NCBI GenBank assembly: GCA_947039985.1
Contig: CAMRAP010000034.1
Location: 1-10,967 of the forward strand
Length of the DNA stretch: 10,967 bases
Reading direction: 5' to 3'
Source of the DNA: an uncultured Odoribacter sp.
Lineage (GTDB): Bacteria; Bacteroidota; Bacteroidia; Bacteroidales; Marinifilaceae
Both the position numbers and the translations under genes were made by a program. The notes beneath the pieces were generated by a model. The model was given only the letters and a program-made list of their open reading frames with translations. It did not search any database and was not told the DNA's origin. The first letter of the stretch is position 1, and each line of letters starts with the position of its first letter. Shown here one piece after another: positions 7,144 through 10,967 of the stretch.

Positions 7144-9525
7144 ATGATGCTAAAAGGAATAATAAAATCCCCCGTTTTAATGCTTGCTCTGATAATGATT
7201 TATTGTCTATCAATGGGGGTAGCAACATTTATCGAAAAAGATTTGGGAATGGCTGCATCTCGTGGCTATGTCTACCATCATATATGGTTTATTGTGTTGC
7301 AAGTGCTTATTTCCGTAAATGCTGTGGCAATTATTAAACGTAGGGGACTTTTTTCATGGAAAAGCATTGGTTCATTGATGTTTCACTTGAGTTTCATTGT
7401 TATATTTTGTGGGGCTATGACAACCCATCTTTTTAGTAAGGAGGGAGTCATGCATATTCGAGAGGGATATTCAGCTGATTATTTTGTTGATATGACAAAT
7501 CATGATAAAATGTCTTTGCCGTTTACTGTATTATTAAATGATTTTGTTTTAACAAGATATCCTGGTTCTCAATCGCCTTCTTCGTATGAAAGTCATGTGA
7601 CGATAGAGCACGAGGGAAAAGTATCTAAAGACTTGATACGGATGAATCATATTGTAAATGTAGATGGATATAGACTATTTCAGACCTCTTTTGACAAGGA
7701 TGAAAAAGGAACAGTACTAACGGTTAATTATGATTTTCCAGGGATGCAAATAACATATCTAGGCTATATCCTTTTGTTGCTAGGTATTGTAATCACTCCT
7801 TTTCAGCATGGTTCACGTTTTAGGAGATTGAATCGTAAATTTAAAGCTTTGGGGTGTGTTGCTTTGTTTATGATGCTATCAACAACATCTGTTTTTGCAA
7901 ATACTCAAATACCTAGCTCTGTTTCTAAAGAGCATGCAGCCGAGTTTGGTCGCCTACTGATTCAAAATCATAAAGGTAGGATAGAGCCTGTAAACACATG
8001 GAGTTCAAAGATTTTGAGAAAAATTCACAGTGATAATTATTATGGAGATTTAACAGCAGATCAAATGTTTTTAAATTTGTTTCTACTTCCTGATGTATGG
8101 GCAGAGCAGCCCATTGTTAAAGTAAAAAACAAAGATATTAGAGAGTTGTTGAAGAGTGAAGAGTATGCCAATTATAATCATTTCTTTTCGAATGATGGCA
8201 AGTATAAGCTTCAAAAGGAGTTGGATTTAGCTTACGCAGCTGCTCCAGCTGAAAGAAGTAAATTCTCGAAAGATATTATTAGTTTAGACGAAGTTATAAA
8301 TATTATCTTTCAATTACAAGGTGGTCGATTGATGCCTATATTTCCAGATCCTACAGATTCCAAGCATCTTTGGTTGTCGCCAGGAGATGAGTTTACCGGT
8401 GTGAAAGGGGCTGATTCCTTGTTTTTATCCAATATTATGATGTGGTATGCATCGGAGGTGCATAATGGTATTCAAAATGGAAATTACGACCAAGCTTCTA
8501 AGGTTATTGGTATGATAAAGACATTCCAAGATGCAAAAAATACAACGATAGAGGTGGATTATGATCGTGTTGAAGCTGAGATACTATATAATCGACTTCA
8601 CATTTTGGGATTTGCTTTTAAGTTCTATCTGATATTTGGTGGTATTCTATTGGTGTTATGTATCACACAACTTCTTAAAGGACAAACCAAACTTATTCGT
8701 AGGTTACAAGGTCTTTTAGTTGGCGGGGTGCTGATTATATTTGCTTTACACACATTTGGATTCTTATTGAGATGGTATGTATCTAACCATGGTCCTTGGA
8801 GTAATTCGTATGAAACCATGGTATTTGTTGCCTGGAGTGTTGTTGCGATAGGTGTGCTATTTATAAAGAAATCGCTTATTGTTTCAGCATTATCGTCTAT
8901 TTTGGCAGGGGTTTTATTATTTGTATCCTCTTTAAATTGGATGAATCCTGAGATAACACCTTTAGTGCCTGTTTTGCAATCGTATTGGTTGATGATACAC
9001 GTTGCTGTCATTATGCTTGGTTACGGATTTTTCTTTATCAGTGCATTAATAGGTCTATCTAATTTAGTGATCACTTGCTTTATAACTCCTAAAAACAAAA
9101 ACAGATTGGTGCATAACATCAAGAAAACGACTATCATCAATGAAATGTCAATGATACTTGGAACTTTTCTTCTATGTTTGGGAATCTTTCTTGGTGCTGT
9201 TTGGGCAAATGTATCGTGGGGACGTTATTGGGGATGGGACCCCAAAGAGACTTGGGCATTAATTACAATGATGTGCTACGTAGCTGTACTGCATATGCGT
9301 TTTATTCCAAAATTGGATAATATTTGGCTATTGAATGTAAAATCACTCTGGTTGATTCTGTCAGTATTGATGACCTATTTCGGAGTTAACTACTATCTTT
9401 CAGGTTTACATTCATATGGAAGTAGCGACGGATCACTATTATCACTACCTGTTTTGATAGGATTGATTGTATTGCTTGTAGTAACAGTTTTTAGTCTGAA
9501 AGGGCGAAAATATCTTGAATCGTAG
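7144..9525 (+). CDS. ccsBA: Cytochrome c synthase CcsBA (fused ResB-ResC, System II)
   Basis: The 793-residue integral membrane protein exports heme and attaches it to CXXCH motifs outside the cytoplasmic membrane. The N-terminal third is ResB/CcsB-like (membrane segments about 10-30, 46-64, 75-95 and 203-220; a large soluble loop lies between about 255 and 485). The C-terminal part is CcsA-like, with several membrane segments from about 490 onward and the WWD signature at 687-704 (Trp687, Trp692, Trp696, Trp698-Asp699-Pro700, Trp704). The expected heme-handling histidines are present: His81 in the ResB part, His619 (MIHVAV), His717 (LHMRF) and His756 (SGLHSYG); the last three have almost the same spacing as in the studied Helicobacter CcsBA. 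ATG codons at 7144 and 7147 are both possible starts. A predicted diheme protein is encoded just upstream, its likely client. No frameshift is seen. Confidence 0.93.
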   Translation: MMLKGIIKSPVLMLALIMIYCLSMGVATFIEKDLGMAASRGYVYHHIWFIVLQVLISVNAVAIIKRRGLFSWKSIGSLMFHLSFIVIFCGAMTTHLFSKEGVMHIREGYSADYFVDMTNHDKMSLPFTVLLNDFVLTRYPGSQSPSSYESHVTIEHEGKVSKDLIRMNHIVNVDGYRLFQTSFDKDEKGTVLTVNYDFPGMQITYLGYILLLLGIVITPFQHGSRFRRLNRKFKALGCVALFMMLSTTSVFANTQIPSSVSKEHAAEFGRLLIQNHKGRIEPVNTWSSKILRKIHSDNYYGDLTADQMFLNLFLLPDVWAEQPIVKVKNKDIRELLKSEEYANYNHFFSNDGKYKLQKELDLAYAAAPAERSKFSKDIISLDEVINIIFQLQGGRLMPIFPDPTDSKHLWLSPGDEFTGVKGADSLFLSNIMMWYASEVHNGIQNGNYDQASKVIGMIKTFQDAKNTTIEVDYDRVEAEILYNRLHILGFAFKFYLIFGGILLVLCITQLLKGQTKLIRRLQGLLVGGVLIIFALHTFGFLLRWYVSNHGPWSNSYETMVFVAWSVVAIGVLFIKKSLIVSALSSILAGVLLFVSSLNWMNPEITPLVPVLQSYWLMIHVAVIMLGYGFFFISALIGLSNLVITCFITPKNKNRLVHNIKKTTIINEMSMILGTFLLCLGIFLGAVWANVSWGRYWGWDPKETWALITMMCYVAVLHMRFIPKLDNIWLLNVKSLWLILSVLMTYFGVNYYLSGLHSYGSSDGSLLSLPVLIGLIVLLVVTVFSLKGRKYLES

Positions 9526-9590
9526 ATTGATTTAGGATGTGAAAAGCATGGGGAAGTCGATCACAATGAATCTGTATATGTACTTGAAAA

Positions 9591-9624
9591 CCTAATAAAT
9601 GTACATTTTTTGCAATTTATTAGG
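9591..9624 (+). terminator. Perfect 10-bp hairpin after ccsBA, candidate terminator
   Basis: CCTAATAAAT (9591-9600) and ATTTATTAGG (9615-9624) are exact reverse complements around a 14-base loop. The left arm is preceded by an A-run and a T-rich stretch begins about ten bases after the right arm (near 9635). Its place 65 bases after the ccsBA stop fits a terminator, although the T-run is not immediately adjacent. Confidence 0.5.
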
Positions 9625-9775
9625 TGGGTGAGGATTTTTATTATAAATGATATCTATATTTTAGAATTTTTTTCACAAAAGGCTCTTCTTTTACCTATTT
9701 TGTTGTTTAAATAATACAATCACAGTGTCTTAATTATATAATCTTTAAACATAGAGTTGTAAATATGTTAGATTT

Positions 9776-9794
9776 TAAACTTTATTTAAGTTTA
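9776..9794. promoter_or_regulatory. Dyad TAAACTT-TATTT-AAGTTTA upstream of the susC-like promoter
   Basis: Two perfect 7-base inverted arms are separated by five bases, and the dyad covers roughly -29 to -47 relative to the start site predicted from 9809-9816. This is where a -33 element or a regulator would sit, so a transcription-factor operator is possible. The surroundings are very A/T-rich, so chance occurrence is also plausible. Confidence 0.35.
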
Positions 9795-9808
9795 TCAATG
9801 ATTATACT

Positions 9809-9816
9809 TACTTTTG
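9809..9816 (+). promoter_or_regulatory. Bacteroidota-type -7 promoter element upstream of the susC-like gene
   Basis: TACTTTTG matches TAnnTTTG and is followed by GTAGTGC, a context common at Bacteroidales starts. The predicted transcript start near 9823 gives a leader of about 70 bases rich in A and T. No clear TTG -33 element is present at the usual distance. Confidence 0.6.
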
Positions 9817-9892
9817 TAGTGCTAATAAAATGTAAACCTTTCAAAAAAGTACTATTCAAATCAAAGATAAACTAATTTAATTTAAAATAAAC

Positions 9893-10919
9893 ATGAGAGA
9901 AAAGATGATTGTATTTTTAGTATGCTTCCTTACTGGGATTAGCATACAAAATGTTCATTCTCAGTCAGTCACTGGGGGAGGTAGTGTAACCCTATCTGAG
10001 GATGGCTCGCCAGCTATTGGCGCAACAGTATTAATTAAAGGAACTCAAACTGGAGTTGTTACAGATGTTGATGGAAAATTCCATTTTAAGAGTATTCCAA
10101 GTTCCGCAAAAAGATTTGTAGTTTCTTATATAGGCTATAAAACGGTGGAAATTGCGATTAAACCTAATGTAAAAATTATCCTAGAGTCCGATGTAGAACA
10201 GCTTGATGAGGTTGTTGTTACAGGTATGCAGCAGATGGACAAACGTCTATTTACTGGAGCGTCAGCCAAACTTAGTGCAGCAGATGTGAAATTAGACGGA
10301 GTCGCTGAGATAAGTCGTGCGCTTGAAGGTCGTGCTGCTGGTGTTTCTGTTCAAAATGTTTCGGGGACATTTGGTTCTGCTCCTAAGATTAGGGTGCGTG
10401 GTGCTACGTCTATTTATGGTAGTTCAAAACCTCTTTGGGTGGTTGATGGTGTTATCATGGAAGATGTTGTTGAAGTTGACGCAGATGCTCTTTCATCAGG
10501 AGATGCAGAGACATTGATTTCATCCGCTATTTCAGGTTTAAATGCCGACGATATTGAGAGCTTTCAAATTCTAAAAGATGGTTCTGCAACCTCTATTTAT
10601 GGTGCTCGTGCTATGGCGGGGGTCATTGTTATCACAACTAAAAAAGGGAAATCAGGAACCAATAGAATTAGTTATTCAGGGGAGTTTTCTATGCGATTAA
10701 TCCCTAGCTATTCTAATTATAATATAATGAATTCGCAAGAGCAGATGGGTGTTTATCGCGAGATGGAATCTGCAGGATGGTTAAACTTGGCTGAAACTTC
10801 TCGTGCTTCAAATAGTGGTGTGTATGGAAAAATGTACCATATGATTAATACGTATGATCCTACAACTGGAAAGTTTGGTTTAGAAAATACAGAAGCAGCT
10901 CGCAATGCTTATTTGAAAG
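9893..10919 (+). CDS. SusC/RagA-family TonB-linked outer membrane protein, 5' part only
   Basis: The genomic part encodes about 342-343 residues, roughly the first third of a SusC-type transporter (usually about 1000 residues), which imports oligosaccharides or peptides through the outer membrane with a SusD-like lipoprotein. A signal peptide (hydrophobic 6-18, likely cleavage near Ser23) precedes a carboxypeptidase-regulatory-like beta sandwich (about 26-98; GATVLIKGTQTGVVTDVDGK at 43-62, SYIGY at 78-82). The TonB-box-like DEVVVTG follows at 105-111, then the plug domain with KIRVRG (165-170), PLWVVDGV (180-187) and NADDIESFQILKDGSATSIY (217-236). Met5 (9905) is an alternative start. The open frame continues to a TGA at 10940-10942, but that stop and the last six residues come from sequencing adapter, so the gene is cut by the contig end. 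The substrate cannot be inferred; a susD partner would be expected downstream. Confidence 0.9.
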
Positions 10920-10967
10920 AGATCGGAAGAGCACACGTCTGAACTCCAGTCACTCCGGAGAATCTCG
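10920..10967 (+). other. Illumina TruSeq adapter and index, non-biological contig end
   Basis: Positions 10920-10953 match the 34-base TruSeq indexed (read 1 read-through) adapter, beginning AGATCGGAAGAGC. Positions 10954-10961 read TCCGGAGA, the i7 index known as D702, and 10962-10967 (ATCTCG) are the start of the P7-side flank. The match is exact throughout. The A at 10920 could be the last genomic base or the adapter's first base. This is untrimmed read-through and should not be annotated as coding. Confidence 0.98.

Larger units (their letters stand above)
9526..9892. other. 367-base intergenic region between ccsBA and the susC-like gene
   Basis: This A/T-rich stretch has no convincing gene or RNA gene. 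It contains a perfect 10-bp hairpin (9591-9624), a 7-bp dyad (9776-9794), a TAnnTTTG promoter element (9809-9816) and an A-rich leader of about 70 bases before the susC-like start. I see nothing recognisable between 9640 and 9770, and no sigma or anti-sigma factor gene, which often precede SusC genes. Confidence 0.7.

Noticed and set aside
9765..9875. 36-codon frame encoding a hydrophobic peptide before the susC-like gene
   Set aside because: It runs through the predicted promoter and transcript start of the susC-like gene, so it is unlikely to be transcribed whole; A/T-rich DNA often encodes short hydrophobic peptides by chance.
10317..10517. 66-codon + strand frame inside the susC-like gene
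   Set aside because: It is an alternative frame of a clear SusC plug domain with no independent support.
1..10967. CRISPR arrays, tRNA or rRNA genes, insertion sequences or phage genes
   Set aside because: No regularly spaced repeats, cloverleaf-like sequence, transposase motifs or terminal inverted repeats with flanking duplications were seen on either strand.

Overview
The window looks like a piece of a Bacteroidales-type (phylum Bacteroidota) genome. It ends in the start of a SusC/RagA-type TonB-dependent transporter. Start codons follow A/T-rich leaders rather than strong Shine-Dalgarno sites. Two leaders carry the Bacteroidota -7 promoter element TAnnTTTG, and cytochrome c maturation is of the fused ResB-ResC (CcsBA) type. 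All genes are on the + strand. The last 48 bases are not genomic: they are Illumina TruSeq adapter plus an index, so the true sequence stops at about 10919.

Layout. (1) Positions 1-2784 hold a tight four-gene run: the 3' end of a VOC/glyoxalase-superfamily gene, then stand-alone dhaK and dhaL (dihydroxyacetone-kinase type), then a close LsrF homologue (thiolase/aldolase of the LacD/DeoC-like class I TIM-barrel group). A two-hairpin terminator candidate follows. (2) Positions 2873-6913 encode a 1346-residue exported protein: an NPCBM carbohydrate-binding-like domain, a propeller related to the middle domain of hydrazine synthase alpha (HzsA), two CXXCH heme c sites, and a C-terminal SUMF1/FGE-type domain lacking the FGE cysteine pair. 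(3) Positions 7144-9525 encode CcsBA, the membrane machine that attaches heme to CXXCH motifs, with all four expected heme-handling histidines and the WWD signature. (4) A 367-base gap holds a perfect 10-bp hairpin, a 7-bp dyad and a promoter. (5) A SusC-like gene starts at 9893 and is cut by the contig end.

How the genes may work together. The first block reads as a small carbonyl-sugar pathway: a Dha-type kinase phosphorylates a short keto compound, a VOC enzyme may isomerise it, and the LsrF homologue cleaves the phosphorylated product, probably towards dihydroxyacetone phosphate. It resembles the kinase-isomerase-thiolase logic of AI-2 (Lsr) degradation with different kinase and isomerase families. 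The second block pairs an unusual predicted diheme secreted protein with the cytochrome c synthase that could mature it. Both functional proposals are inferences; the families and motifs are directly visible.
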